Source: Mycogone perniciosa (Eukaryota; Ascomycota; Sordariomycetes; Hypocreales; Hypocreaceae). From it: DNA of 64,000 nucleotides. The stretch spans positions 1-64,000 of the forward strand of contig JAOALB010000182.1 of NCBI GenBank assembly GCA_025331125.1, given 5' to 3'. A model generated the notes under the pieces. The model searched no databases and was not told where the DNA came from. It saw nothing but the letters and a program-made list of their open reading frames with translations. Below are positions 1-10,990 of the stretch, in pieces. Position 1 is the stretch's first letter, and every line of letters starts with the position of its first letter. The translations under genes and the position numbers were made by a program.

Positions 1-76
<76 letters not shown>
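1..76. repeat. AAT/TAA trinucleotide microsatellite
   Basis: An uninterrupted run of the AAT unit (about 25 copies) fills the left edge of the window and probably continues beyond it. It could be a simple microsatellite or the simple-repeat tail of a non-LTR element lying to the left; nothing inside the window decides between these. Confidence 0.95.
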
Positions 77-79
<3 letters not shown>

Positions 80-530
80 GACTTATTAAGGCAGTTATAA
101 AGGTAAAAAAGTAATAGTAATAATAAAGCTATTATATAAAGATTATTATAATAGTTATAAATATAGTTAAAAGGTTAACCTTTAAGTTAACCTTTTAAAA
201 GCTATAGTGAATTGCAGGTTATAAAGACTTTTAATTAATAAAGCTATATTTCTATTATAATAGCAGTGATAATAATCGTATTAACTTGAATTGAAAATAT
301 TAAAGAGATTATTTTAACTATAAAGCTATAATAATAATTAGCTTAAAGGAATATATATAAATAAATAAAGTATATATTAAACATTTATTATTTTAAGTAA
401 TTTAATTATAGTAAAGTAATTAACTATAAATACTATATTATATAATATAAAAAGATATTTTAAAAAGGAGTTAGTTATATATTAAAGAAAATTATAGGTA
501 GAGTTTCTATATAGGTAGTTAAACTATTTA

Positions 531-618
531 TTTTAATAGTAATTTATATTTAGTTTAATAGCAATTGATATTTATTTTAATAGTAATTTATATTTATTTT
601 AATAGTAATTTATATTTA
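531..618. repeat. 22-bp tandem repeat, four units
   Basis: Four head-to-tail 22-bp units (531-552, 553-574, 575-596, 597-618) with consensus TTTTAATAGTAATTTATATT plus TA. The second unit differs at three or four positions. No function is suggested. Confidence 0.85.
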
Positions 619-944
619 TTTTAATACTATTATTTATGTTTATAATAATAACTTAAAGCTTTTATTAATATAATGTTTTTTAAATTATATGTTAATTTAC
701 AAAGGATTATGATATTTATAAAAAGGAATACTAATAAAGAATATAAAAATATAGTTTTTTTAAGCTTTTCTTAGCCCCTTTATATATATAAAGTAATTTA
801 ATAACAAACTTTATTATTAAAGCTTTCTAAATTAATTCTATTAATATTTATATATCATAATAAATTAATTTATAAACATAATTATATTATAAACTATAAA
901 AAGCATTAATATAAAAGCCTATATATAAGATTTCTGTTATATAA

Positions 945-1015
945 TAAATAGTATATTATCCCTTTCCTTCCTTCCCTCCCTTTTTCTCTTTTTATATATA
1001 CTTTATATATTAACT
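945..1015. repeat. Polypyrimidine block shared with 32866-32940
   Basis: AATAAATAGTATATT followed by a C/T-only stretch of about 35 bases (CCTTTCCTTCCTTCCCTCCC onward) and then ACTTTATATAT. The same order of motifs occurs at 32866-32940. On the opposite strand it is a polypurine run, as found just inside the 3' LTR of retrotransposons, but no LTR is recognisable next to either copy. Confidence 0.6.
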
Positions 1016-1144
1016 TCTTTTAATATTATTATTACTTTTATAATATATTTAAATTTAGTATAAATAATTAAGGGTTTAAGTTAATCAATACATTCAAAAA
1101 CATATTTTGTTTATTAATACAAATAAAATAATAATAATTGAAAA

Positions 1145-1418
1145 TGTTGGGTTAGGTAGGCTAAGGACCTACCACTTATCAGCGCTTATCAGCGCTAGGG
1201 AGCTCTTATCTGCTTATATAGCAGATACCAGCTGACATACACATCGCGTAAGCGATGTGTCAGACTGTATAGGCGCTTACAACGCATACATTCTACGTTT
1301 TCCTTTGTATTAGCTATATGTATATATAGCGAGGCCATTACGGCATATTCATTACTAGAATCAAGCTTCATTCCCATTTCTCTCTATACTCCACATAGCT
1401 GTGCCGCGCTCCGCGACA
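1145..1418 (+). mobile_element. Solo LTR of Copia family X, 5-bp TSD GAAAA
   Basis: A 274-bp sequence beginning TGTTGGGTTAGG and ending GCTCCGCGACA, the canonical TG...CA of LTRs. It is flanked by the perfect duplication GAAAA (1140-1144 and 1419-1423). The same LTR occurs at 45036, 45649, 50668, 52474 and 58114, where Copia internal sequence and a primer binding site adjoin it. This copy keeps many CG and CA sites that the others have lost, so it has escaped most RIP. The 60-codon open frame on its minus strand (1195-1377) lies wholly inside the LTR and is not regarded as a gene. Confidence 0.93.
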
Positions 1419-1423
1419 GAAAA

Positions 1424-2236
1424 TAAATAAACTTAAATATGTAAATATATTTATAAGTTTATATTAATGATAATTAAAAGGATTAGAAATATTTGCTTTA
1501 AATGGTTGTATTTATAGCAATAATAATATAAACTTTATAATTTAATTAAACATTGTTTTTAGATATAATTATAATATTAAAGTATTTTACTATATTTTAA
1601 ATAAACTATAATATAAAATACTATTAAGAAAAATAAATATTAAATAGTACATTTACCTTAATATTTATAAGATATTACTTCTTTTATAAATTAATATAAT
1701 AGTAATATCATAATATTATAAAGATATTATTGATAAATATAAAGAATTAACTAAAAGTTCTAAAATTCAAAATCCAATATAATTTTATTTTAATAATTAT
1801 GAATCTTTATATTTTAATAAAAAGTTAAATACTTTTTTACTAGAAATATTTAATTTTAAAAGTATTTAACCTTTATATAATTATATTAAATCTATTTATA
1901 AAAGTCTATTTATACTTTTATATTAACCTATTATAATTAATAGTAAACAATCCTCTATTTAAATAAAGGAATAATAACCTTTAATTATTCTTTATTAATA
2001 TTAAAAGTAAAGATAAATTAAAAGTAAAAGAAATCCTTTATATTAAAATAAGAAAAATAAAGATATAACCTTTTTTATAAAGTACTTATATATTAAAAAG
2101 GATATATAAAGTTTATTTCAAAACTTACTTTTCTTTTAAAAATATAATTACTTTAAATGTTTATAAAAACAGATATAGATTTACTAAAACTATATATAAG
2201 CGTTTTAAGAAATATACCTTTATAAAGAAAAAATAT
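1424..2236. other. RIP-degraded DNA, no gene recognised
   Basis: Strongly A+T-rich sequence between the X solo LTR and the V element. All frames are broken by frequent stops and I see no retroelement motif or repeat shared with the rest of the window. Confidence 0.55.
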
Positions 2237-2398
2237 TATTATAGCACTAAACCTGCCCTTTAATAAGTTATTAGTATTATATATATTCTTATATAATAGC
2301 TTAGTCTTATACCTTTAAACTATATTTTTATAGTTGTTTACTTTATTTAAAGTATAATAAAAATATTACTTTAACTTGCTATTTTATATAATATAATA
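2237..2398 (+). mobile_element. 5' LTR of a Gypsy V element
   Basis: A 162-bp sequence that is the reverse complement of the LTRs at 8624-8785 and 14651-14812, sharing blocks such as CCTGCCCTTTAATAAGTTAT. Its ends (TATTATAG...ATAATA) are RIP-altered versions of TGTTACAG...GTAACA. The sequence downstream matches the reverse complement of the region just left of 14651, which fixes this copy as a plus-strand 5' LTR. Confidence 0.8.
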
Positions 2399-2918
2399 AT
2401 TTACGCCTTCCTATAATAACTGCACTATTACCTTTAGCCTTTAACCTTACCTAAAAAGAATTAATAAAGTTACTAATAGCTTATTTGTAATACTATAAAA
2501 AGCCTTGGATTTTATAGGAAATTCATTAATCCTTAATTATAGCAAAGCTTTAAGCTTAAAAGTCTATATCCCTATAATGAAAAATATATATTAGCCTAGC
2601 TTTTTAATTTATATTTAATTCTTTAGCTTATATATAACTTAAAAATATTAAAGTAAAAATAGAAAATATAACAAAAGACTTTAATTAAAAAGTAAAGCTT
2701 ATTAATTATTTCTATAACTAGCTTTATATCTATATTATCTTAAAAGCTTATAATAATAATTATAAACTAACCTTATAACTTTATATACTAAAATTTAAAT
2801 ACCTTTTTAATATTATTTTTAATTATTTTTAAAATTAAAAGTATAATTTTAATATAGCTTTAAAATAAAAAAAGTTTAAAAATACTATTATTATTAAAAA
2901 CTTAAAGTTATTTAATAG
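2399..2918 (+). pseudogene. 5' internal fragment (leader/gag) of Gypsy V, truncated
   Basis: Collinear with the reverse complement of about 14650-14130 in the complete minus-strand V element, so it is the first 520 bp of V internal sequence. Many stops are present; shared stretches include GGAAATTCATTAATCC. Its position next to the 5' LTR suggests leader plus the start of gag, but no gag motif can be read. It stops abruptly where a Z element begins at 2919, and I could not find convincing V sequence resuming after that Z element. Confidence 0.65.
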
Positions 2919-3708
2919 TTTATTAAAGGTAACTAATATACCTAATACACTTATACTCCTTTTTACTGGCTTACCTAAGAAAAGTTAATTGGTTATTTAA
3001 GTAATTACTAGATTAGGGAAGCGTAAAACTATAAAGATAAACAGATAGACTTAGTTTAATATATAATCTGTCGAGGGGGAATCAGCGCTCCAAACACACA
3101 CACACACCAACAACAACCGGAATAGAGCGCGGGAACTGCGCTTTTAATAGAACCATGAAGCTGTAATTGAGTAATATAGGGACTAAAAGATACTGCGAAT
3201 CATTTGATTATAATGTCTGCAGTCGAAAGCAACTAACGGTTACCTCTTTACGCCTTAATGGCTGTGAAATTACAGGTAAGGGTAGTGTATTGAGGGAGAA
3301 TGCGGGTTAGTTTTTATTAAACTAGGTCTATCTGTTTATCTTTATAGTCTTATACCTCCCTAATCTAGTAATTGCTTAAATAAGTAACTGACTTTACTCA
3401 GGTAGGCTAGTAAAAAGGACTATAAGTGTATTAGGTATATCAATTACCCCTAACAAAATAACTAACCCGCGTTCTTTTTTAATATATTACTTTACCTATA
3501 ATTTTACAGTTAGTAAAGCGTGAAGAGGTAACTATTAATTACTTTTAGCTGCAGATATTATAATTAAATAATTTATAGTATCTTTTAGCCTTTATATTAT
3601 TTAAATACAGCTTTATAGTGCTATTAAAAGCGCAGTTCCTGCAATTTACTTTAATTATAATTAGTATATATATATATATATTTAAAGTGCCAATTCCGCT
3701 TTAATAAA
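2919..3708 (+). mobile_element. Z element (plus), split by a second Z element
   Basis: The outer Z copy occupies 2919-3066 and 3462-3708 (about 395 bp once joined). It is heavily RIP-mutated, starting TTTATTAAAGG where the better preserved copy has TTTGTTAGGGG. A younger Z in opposite orientation sits inside it at 3067-3457 with a 4-bp TSD. The outer copy has no matching TSD (ATAG on the left, ATTT on the right), which suggests that it marks a recombination joint between the V fragment on its left and the G arm on its right, or that it is the 5' LTR of G. Confidence 0.75.
3067..3457 (-). mobile_element. Z element, 391 bp, TSD ATAA, little RIP
   Basis: Begins TCTGTCGAGGGGGAATC and ends in a sequence whose complement is TTTGTTAGGGGTAATTG, so its two ends form an imperfect terminal inverted repeat of about 15 bp. 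It is flanked by ATAA on both sides (3063-3066 and 3458-3461). It contains a CA-repeat stretch and keeps many C/G positions, unlike its host copy. An identical-length copy with a different 4-bp TSD lies at 24910-25300. It may be a solo LTR (internal TG...CA ends) or a MITE-like DNA element. It has no coding capacity. Confidence 0.85.
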
Positions 3709-4968
3709 ATTTATAATTAAAATAAAGGGAAATTTTAAAGATTATATTTTAGGAAGTAATTATTAAAGGTACTTTTATACTACTACTAAAACCTACCTTC
3801 ATTTAACTATTAATAGAATTATAGGCTAACGTTAATAAATCTCTAGGCAAATATAATATAAGTAAGTAACAGAAATAGCTTAAAAACTCTTTTTATAGCT
3901 AATTAATATAAATTAATATAGTGTTTAATTTGAAAAATGTAAGGTATTAATTGCAAGCATTTAAATACAGGAATTAGGATTAATTAACTTAAGTATAATA
4001 CATTAAAATATAATAAATAAGTAGAATCTTAAAAAACAATTAGCTTATAATACCTATTAATAGAAGGTTAAAGAGTGAAAGGAAATTATTAAAAGATTAA
4101 TTAATATAGTAAAAGTAAATATATAAATTAAACAGTTAACTTTATATAATATAATCCCTTTTTAACTAGCAATATATTATTATAACTTTTATTTTATTTA
4201 TAACCTAATAAGCTAATTAATAGAATAATTATAAAATGCTAATAGGAAATAAATTGATTATTTAACTTTTTAATATAAAGACTTTATTTTAATTTTATTA
4301 ATGTTTTAAGCTAAACCTTTTTTAATTTTTAATAGAAAGATAATCTTTACTGCTTTTATAATCTTTAATATATAAACTACTTTTACTTATATTAAAGCCA
4401 TTTAAAAGAGACTTACAAAAGGCAATAATTTAATACTATAAAATTAATATTAATAAAGGAAATTATCTTTAAAAGAATCGCTAATATTATTTTTTAAATA
4501 AATAAATAAAACCCGTTTTTATTTTAAAAAAGCTCTTTACTTTAAAAGAATGCGTTACTATAGCCTTTTTATTAAAAGAATATATCCCTTTTTAATTTAA
4601 GAAAAGAATATACCTTTAAAGGCTAAGTATTTAAATTAAATAACTTTAATTAAAAAGAGAAGAGGTATTTTATTATTAAAGGACTATTAAATTAAAACTT
4701 TTATAATTTATTTTAACTTTTAATAAAGGAATTAAAAGTAAATAAAACACTTTTAAATATTAAAGTATTTAACTTAACATTTTCTTTAAGTTTTTAATTA
4801 AAGGAATTATTTAATTATATATTTAGCTTAATACTAATACCCTTTAAAACTATTATAATAAAGGTTAAAGAAAAGTTAAATTCTTTAATAAAAAAAAACC
4901 TTTTTAAAAGTTTCTTTTTTTATTTAAGCTTTAAAATTATTTAAAAGATAAAGTTACTTATAAAGATT
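3709..4968 (+). other. Left G arm, 5'-most segment, no readable domain
   Basis: Between the Z element and the Y solo LTR. It is A+T-rich with stops in all frames and somewhat less depleted of CA/TG than later parts (for example around 3930-3990). The right arm is cut off by the W element at 59403, so no second copy is available for comparison. If G is an LTR element with Z as its LTR, this would be leader and gag; I see no primer binding site at 3709. Confidence 0.45.
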
Positions 4969-5549
4969 TGTTAAAATAACAAGGTTATACTGAACCTTAT
5001 TTATATGCAGCTTCTAGGAAGCTGCATATAATGCAGTAATAAGGAAACGACTAAGAGTTTAATTGGGTTAACAATAAATAAACAATTGAATTGTAACTAA
5101 TCTAATAGCTGAAAAGCTATAGAATATCTAGTGTATATGCGGCTGGATTGTAGAAGTGATTGTAGAACAATGCTTTGTCTTCTATAATAGTCCTCCGACT
5201 AGATAATAGGAATATAGCGGCAGAATTAGGTTCGTGGCCCTATTCCTATTTTCCGCAAAATTCATTTATATAGGAAATCAGCCAAATCGACTCACGGCCA
5301 TACAAACAGGAAACCATTTTAGTCAGATTTTTCATAATAGCCATTGTGGCCATTGTATTGAGTCTAGGGTAGGCGGGATAGCTGGTCCTAGCTCAATTAT
5401 TATCGTTAAAGATAACAGAAATTTCCTGACTTACACCGAAGTTCCTCCAGAACTCGGTCCTAGCGTCGGGCCTAATTCCGGGTCTAGCCAGAATAGGAAG
5501 GTTACCCAAATACACTGAAATCCTTACTTTTTAGCCCTCCTTTTTAACA
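4969..5549 (-). mobile_element. Solo LTR of Copia family Y, TSD AGATT
   Basis: 581 bp, starting TGTTAAAATAACAAGG and ending CCTCCTTTTTAACA, flanked by AGATT at 4964-4968 and 5550-5554. It is the reverse complement of the LTRs that bound the full-length Y element at 37217-43752. This copy is only lightly RIP-mutated. It carries a 94-codon open frame (5234-5518, plus strand, antisense to the element) that is also open in the solo LTR at 23464; it probably has no coding role. Confidence 0.94.
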
Positions 5550-6663
5550 AGATTAATTTTAGATATAACTTTAATAGTAAAAATCTATTTTAATTTTTGA
5601 AGAATTATAACTAAAAAATAAAGGATTAAAGAATTTGAATAAAAGATTAAAAGAAATACTTAAAATTATTTATAAAATTAAAAAATTAAAAGATAATTTA
5701 TATTTTTATTAAACAAAGTATTATTATAATAAAGTTAAAGAAAAGTATATATAAAATTATAAATAATATAATAAAAAATAATTAAAGTTATATATTATAA
5801 AGCTTTAAAATATTTATTATTATAAGCCTATTAAAATATAATCCATAATTAATTAATTACTTTAATATTAATACCTTTATTAAAGGTTTAATGAAGGAAG
5901 TTAAAAGGCAGCTATATTATATTGTTATAATATTATTAAAGTAATATTATTAAACCTACTTTAATTATTAATAGCCTTTAAAGAAATTAAAGAAATTAAT
6001 AATTTTAAATAGTTAATATATATTAACTTAAATATTCTTTTATAATAAAACACTTGTTGCATTTAATATTTAAAAAGTTTATTTTTAAGAATTTATAAAA
6101 ATGCCTTTTAAAACTAAGCTTATATGTAATTATTTAAGTTAAAACTAAACTTAATTCTAAAAATATAAAAAGAATAATAGTTTAAGCTTATAAAATTAAT
6201 TATATGTTTATAGTTTAAAGATTAAATAAATACTTTATTTAAAGAGTTTAATAAACTAGTAATTTAACTTTTATATTAAAAAGGAAAGTAATTAAATTAA
6301 TAGAAAGAGAATATTATTATATTACTACTAATAGTAATAAACTTAAATAAAAATTGTTTATTTTAATAATCGTTATTAACAATATTAATATAATAAACCC
6401 TTTATATAATAATATATTAAACCTTTTCTATTACTATTATTTAAACGCAGTTATAAATATAAAATATTATTAATATTATATAAATAAAAGCTATTTTATT
6501 TAAAACTATATTTAATTAGCTTATAATAAAAACTATAAGTTTATAACATATGACTTAAAAGCAAAAATAGCTTAAATAAACTTATAAAAAACCTTAATTT
6601 TAATTTAATTTCTTATAGTAATTATAACTATTAAAGCCTATATATAAAAAATACTAGCGCTTT

Positions 6664-6757
6664 AAATAAAGTTATTTAAAGCTTAAAATAAAGTTATATA
6701 AAGCTTAAAATAAAGTTATATAAAGCTTAAAATAAAGTTATTTAAAGCTTAAAATAA
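6664..6757. repeat. 22-bp tandem repeat, four units
   Basis: Units AAATAAAGTTATTTAAAGCT plus TA repeat head to tail at 6664, 6686, 6708 and 6730, with a partial fifth. The corresponding part of the right arm (about 44860-44950) has only a weak trace of the repeat, so expansion followed the arm duplication. Confidence 0.85.
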
Positions 6758-6933
6758 ATTTTTATTAAGCCTATTACTTATAAAAAAGTAAAATTTAATT
6801 TCTTTAATTAAAAAGTAAACTAATATAAAGCTAAACTTTTGTACTATAATTTATAAAAAAATAAAGTATAAAGAGATATTTAAAATTAAAATACTATAAG
6901 AGTTAAATATAATCCCTATAAAGAGATTAATAG

Positions 6934-7019
6934 TAAATATAATATACTTTATAAATAAAGATTAAATAATTAATAATAAATATAATATACTTTATAAATA
7001 AAGATTAAATAATTAATAG
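6934..7019. repeat. 43-bp tandem duplication
   Basis: Two consecutive nearly identical 43-bp copies beginning TAAATATAATATACTTTATA (6934-6976 and 6977-7019). The counterpart in the right arm near 44680-44720 appears to have a single copy. Confidence 0.85.
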
Positions 7020-8623
7020 TCAATAAGATAATATAAAAATAAAAAAGATTAAAAGTATTTTTATAAATTTAATTAAAATAAAGTCTTTTAAGAAGCCTTT
7101 AAATAAATATAATTAAAACTGCTTAACTGTAAAGTTATTTAATTAAACTTTTTTTACTAACTTTATAGCTAATAAAAAATAAGATTATATTTAAATAATT
7201 AATAAAGTAAATAAATAAATTAAACAGGAACTATTACTACCTTTATTAAACCAGTTAAGTAAAGAAAAGTAACTATATTTAAGCTTTACTTCTATAATTT
7301 TAGAGTTTATATTATTTAAACTATGATATAGAAAAAATAATAAAATTAAAAAACTTAAAAATAAGAAAAGAATTATTAAAGGTAGAGTAAATTGAAATAA
7401 TGATTTAAATAATAATTTTAAATAATACAATTAAGCTTAAAACTTAAATACTTTACTATTATTAAAAGTATACTTTTATAAGTTAAAGTAACTAAATATT
7501 ACTATTAACTATAAAGCAAATTAAAATAAATATTAATAGTTTAAATTAATATAGTTTAAATAAAAAAAGTCTTGAAATAGTTATAGAATTTACTATAAAT
7601 ATAGATATAGTGAAAATAACTTAATAATATATTCATTAAAGTATTTATAGACTTTAAGTTAAAACGGAATATTATTTTTAATGAATTAACTGTAGAATAT
7701 AGTTTAAAAGTATACCTTTATTCAGTAATTAATATTATATTTAATAATAAATAAATAAATATATTGAAAAGACTATTATTTAAGTATATATAAATAATAT
7801 ATAAATAATAGCTAGATTTTATATTATATTGAATAAGGTTTTAATGCTATATATCTTTAATATATTATTTATTTAAACTATGTAATTAATATGTAATTAT
7901 ATATTAAAGAATAGGGATTTATATATGAAATATAAAATAAAAAACATTAAAGTTATTACTTTAATAATAAAAGGTATTTATTAAAAGTATAAATTAAAGG
8001 TATTATATAATTTAAAACTAAAATAAATATTAACTTTATATTTAAATATAAAGTTAATAAAATAAAGAAAAGGTTTAAAAACCCTTTAATTTACTTTCAA
8101 GGAAAAGGTTTTATATTAAGTCTTAAAGTAAATTAAAAAGCATTTAATTCAATTAATATTAATTAATAATTTAAAGGATTAAATAAAAGTAATAAAGGAA
8201 ATAATATAAAAGTTTAAAGATATAAAGGATTAAAAGAGAAGATTCTAAAAGAAAGTATAAAAATATAAATAAATTAGAATTAATATTATATATAAAAAGA
8301 AAAGTATAAAGATTTATTAAATAGATAATATACTAGTTAATAGTTTTATTTTTATTAAAAGTCTTTATTAAAGATAAAAGAAATAAAATAGAATAAAAGT
8401 TAATTAAAAACTTTAATACTCTTTTTATTAATTATATTACTTTAAACTTTTATTAATTAAAATTAAGTTAAGCCTTATATTAAATTAACTAGCTATAATT
8501 TTAAAAACCGTAAAAGGGAAACTTATAATATAAAAAACTATAATTTTAATATAAACTTTCAGGAATAAAGAAATAGTATTTTTTAAAGATTTTATAGAAT
8601 ATAAAAGGTTAAATATTAAGATC

Positions 8624-8785
8624 TATTACAGTATATAGAACAGCAGGTTAAGGTAATATCTTTATTATGCCTTAAATAAAGTAAAAAGCTATAAAGATAT
8701 AGTTTAGAGGTATAAAACTAAGCTATTATATAAGGATATATATAATACTAATAAGTTATTAAAGGGCAGGTTTAATACTGTAATA
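8624..8785 (-). repeat. 3' LTR of the minus-strand V element
   Basis: 162 bp running from TATTACAG to CTGTAATA, RIP-altered forms of TGTTACAG...GTAACA. It resembles the 172-bp W LTR, sharing AGCAGGTTAAGG-type blocks. The adjoining C-rich tract on the right identifies it as the 3' LTR. Confidence 0.82.
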
Positions 8786-8805
8786 GTACCCCCCCCCCCT
8801 TTTAA
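8786..8805 (-). other. Polypurine tract of V (11 C on the plus strand)
   Basis: GTA followed by eleven C (8789-8799) and CTTTT: on the element's coding strand this is an A/G tract directly before the 3' LTR, the usual plus-strand primer of reverse transcription. W has the same arrangement at 23124-23135. Confidence 0.75.
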
Positions 8806-9530
8806 AGTTTATTTACCTTTAAATAGCTATTTTAAAACTATATATATTTTAATCCTTTTATTATATTAATTTTATTATAAGCAGCTACGATATTACAGGC
8901 TTAGCTAATTAATCCTTTCTTTAATTTAAGTAGGCAGGCTAGGTTTATTAAGGTTTTTTATATAATATTTTAAAAGGGCAGTATTTTATCCTTTTAAGTC
9001 TTTTATAGGTTACTAGTTTAATATATAGTATTTTTAGGCTATATAATAATATAGGCTATTTTTATTATAGTAGTTAAAGATATTATTAAATCCTTACTTT
9101 TTTATTATTTTACTTATTTTATTATCTTTTTTAAAGATTTATCTTTATATATTTTTATTCTTGTACTTATTAATAGTATTCTATTTTAATAAATATATTT
9201 ATTAGCCTGCTTTATTAACTGCTAATAATTTAAAAAAAGAGTTATAAAATATAAAGAAAAAATAGATATAGTTAAAGAGTTTACGTTAATAGGCTTAAAA
9301 GTATATGTATATTAAAGATTTTATATAAGCTTATTTATTTATAATTATTTCTTTTTATTAAGCAGTTTATTTTAAAGTATTTAATCTTTAATTATACTTT
9401 TCTATTAACTATAAATTAATATAAATCCTTTTTTAATATATTAACTGTAGCTTTATATTAAATAATTGATTATATTATAAAGGCTTTCCATTAATTTAAA
9501 AGTTATTAAATATACTTAACTATAATATTT

Positions 9531-9604
9531 AATTTATAAATACTTTTCTTTTAAATAATATATAAATTTATAAATACTTTTCCTTTAAATAATATATAAA
9601 TTTA
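9531..9604. repeat. 34-bp tandem duplication
   Basis: Two copies of a 34-bp unit beginning AATTTATAAATACTTTTC (9531-9564 and 9565-9598) plus a short third start, inside the 3' part of the V element. Confidence 0.85.
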
Positions 9605-10699
9605 ATAGGTGAAGGTTTAAAGGCTTAACTTTTAAATATAAATAAAAACTATAATTTATAAAGAATAGTAAAGTTTTTATTATTTTAAATAAACTCTATA
9701 AATAGTAATTAATTTATTTAATTATTTTAATAAAAGTTTATAAACTACTTAAAATATCACTCTATTTTTATATTTAATTATTTAATTTAGCTCTTAGTAT
9801 TTAAATAAGAAATTAAAGAATATTTAACGTAAAATTTAAATTATTACAATAGCTGCTTTTAAAATCTAAATATTAATTAAAGATTTTAATTTAATATAAT
9901 TATCTTTAAAGGTTTACATAAAGTATAAATATATAAAATAAAAGTATTAATAAATTCTTTAATATTAAATATATAGATAATAATACAATAATATATCTTT
10001 ATTAAATAGTATATTATTATAAAGATATTTTTATAGATTAAGGTTTATTAGTTATAGTGAAATAGTAATATAATATAATTTACTAATATATTACTTTAAA
10101 TTTTAAAATAATATTAATAATAGTTTTAAAAATCTTAAAAGAGTAAATTTATTTAACTTTATTTAAAAGTATAAGTTATAACCTTTAATAAAAGTATTAA
10201 GATTAATTAATATTTGCAGCTATTAATATATATAATTAAAAAGATTTAATATTTTTATTTATTTTAAATATCCTTTTAGTTTAAAAAAGTATATTTAATA
10301 TAATTTATATTTTTATTTTATATATTAGTAGGAAAAAAGGTTATCTTTAATAATATATTTAATTACTATAAATTTAAAAGTTTTATATAAATGCCTTTAA
10401 ATTACTTTAAATAATTTTAAGCTATTATTAAATAATTAAACCTTAACGTATTTATATTATAATATTTACTATATTTAATATTTTATAAGCTTTATTAATT
10501 ATTTTATTAATAAATATTTTTGAATTTAAAATTAAAGTATTAATTATTATAGTAAAAAGGTTTTGATTATTTATATTCTTTATAATATTAATATAAATAT
10601 AAAGATTAAATTAGCTTTTTAAAAGTAAATTCTTTTCTTTAATTAATTATTATTTTAGTTTAATTTTATTAAAATATTTTACAATATTCTATTTAATAT

Positions 10700-10990
10700 A
10701 TTAAACTCTACTGCTTTTAATTTTCATTAATAAATAATTTAAAAGTTATATTAAAATACAGATTTCAATTAATAGATTTATTTTTAATTTAATACTTTAA
10801 TAATTATAAGATATTTTAAGTCTTTATAACTTATAATAATTTTAAATTTACTTTTTATACTTTAAAGCTTAAAGTATTTTTTTCAATTATTTAATAATAA
10901 TTAATAGTCTTTTATTATTAACTTTATAATTATATTTAGTAACTAAATACTTTAAAAGTATATTACTAATTATAAAATATTATTTTTATT
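10700..10990 (-). pseudogene. RNase H remnant of Gypsy V pol
   Basis: Read on the minus strand, 10860-10956 gives the motif YNYKVNNKRLLIIIK followed by a tract like KISYNYxSIK. These are RIP-altered forms of the Gypsy RNase H block (CNYEIYDKELLAIIxA, then DHKNLEYF). The frame is broken by many stops at former Gln/Trp codons. The homologous block on the plus strand is at 19815-19990 in the V-like part of the left arm. It would have degraded the RNA of the RNA-DNA hybrid; it is dead here. Confidence 0.65.

Larger units (their letters stand above)
77..1139. other. RIP-degraded intergenic or repeat DNA, no gene
   Basis: A+T-rich sequence with stops in all frames and almost no CA, TG or CG dinucleotides. 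I recognise no coding domain. It holds a 22-bp tandem repeat (531-618) and a polypyrimidine block (about 958-993) that recurs near 32880. It is presumably an old mutated transposon that I cannot assign to a family. Confidence 0.6.
5555..8623 (+). mobile_element. Left arm of giant inverted repeat G, segment 1
   Basis: RIP-destroyed sequence whose reverse complement recurs, in order, at 58388-59402 (matching about 5560-6560), 43753-45035 (about 6560-7790) and about 36560-37216 (about 7790-8623). The interruptions in the right arm (the X nest and the Y Copia) show this left copy as the empty site. Shared landmarks include TAGCTAGATTTTATATTATA near 7808. No domain is readable here. Its place upstream of Gypsy RNase H remnants suggests gag/RT of an ancient Gypsy-like element. 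Short tandem repeats (6664-6757, 6934-7019) lie within it. Confidence 0.6.

Noticed and set aside
1195..1377. 60-codon open frame on the minus strand, repeated at 45699-45881
   Set aside because: It lies wholly inside the X LTR and is antisense to it; it is broken in the other X LTR copies and has no family motif.
7191..7430. 79-codon hydrophobic open frame, minus strand
   Set aside because: It is a Leu/Ile/Phe-rich frame as expected by chance in A+T-rich DNA; the homologous right-arm sequence (about 44100-44350) does not appear to keep it open.
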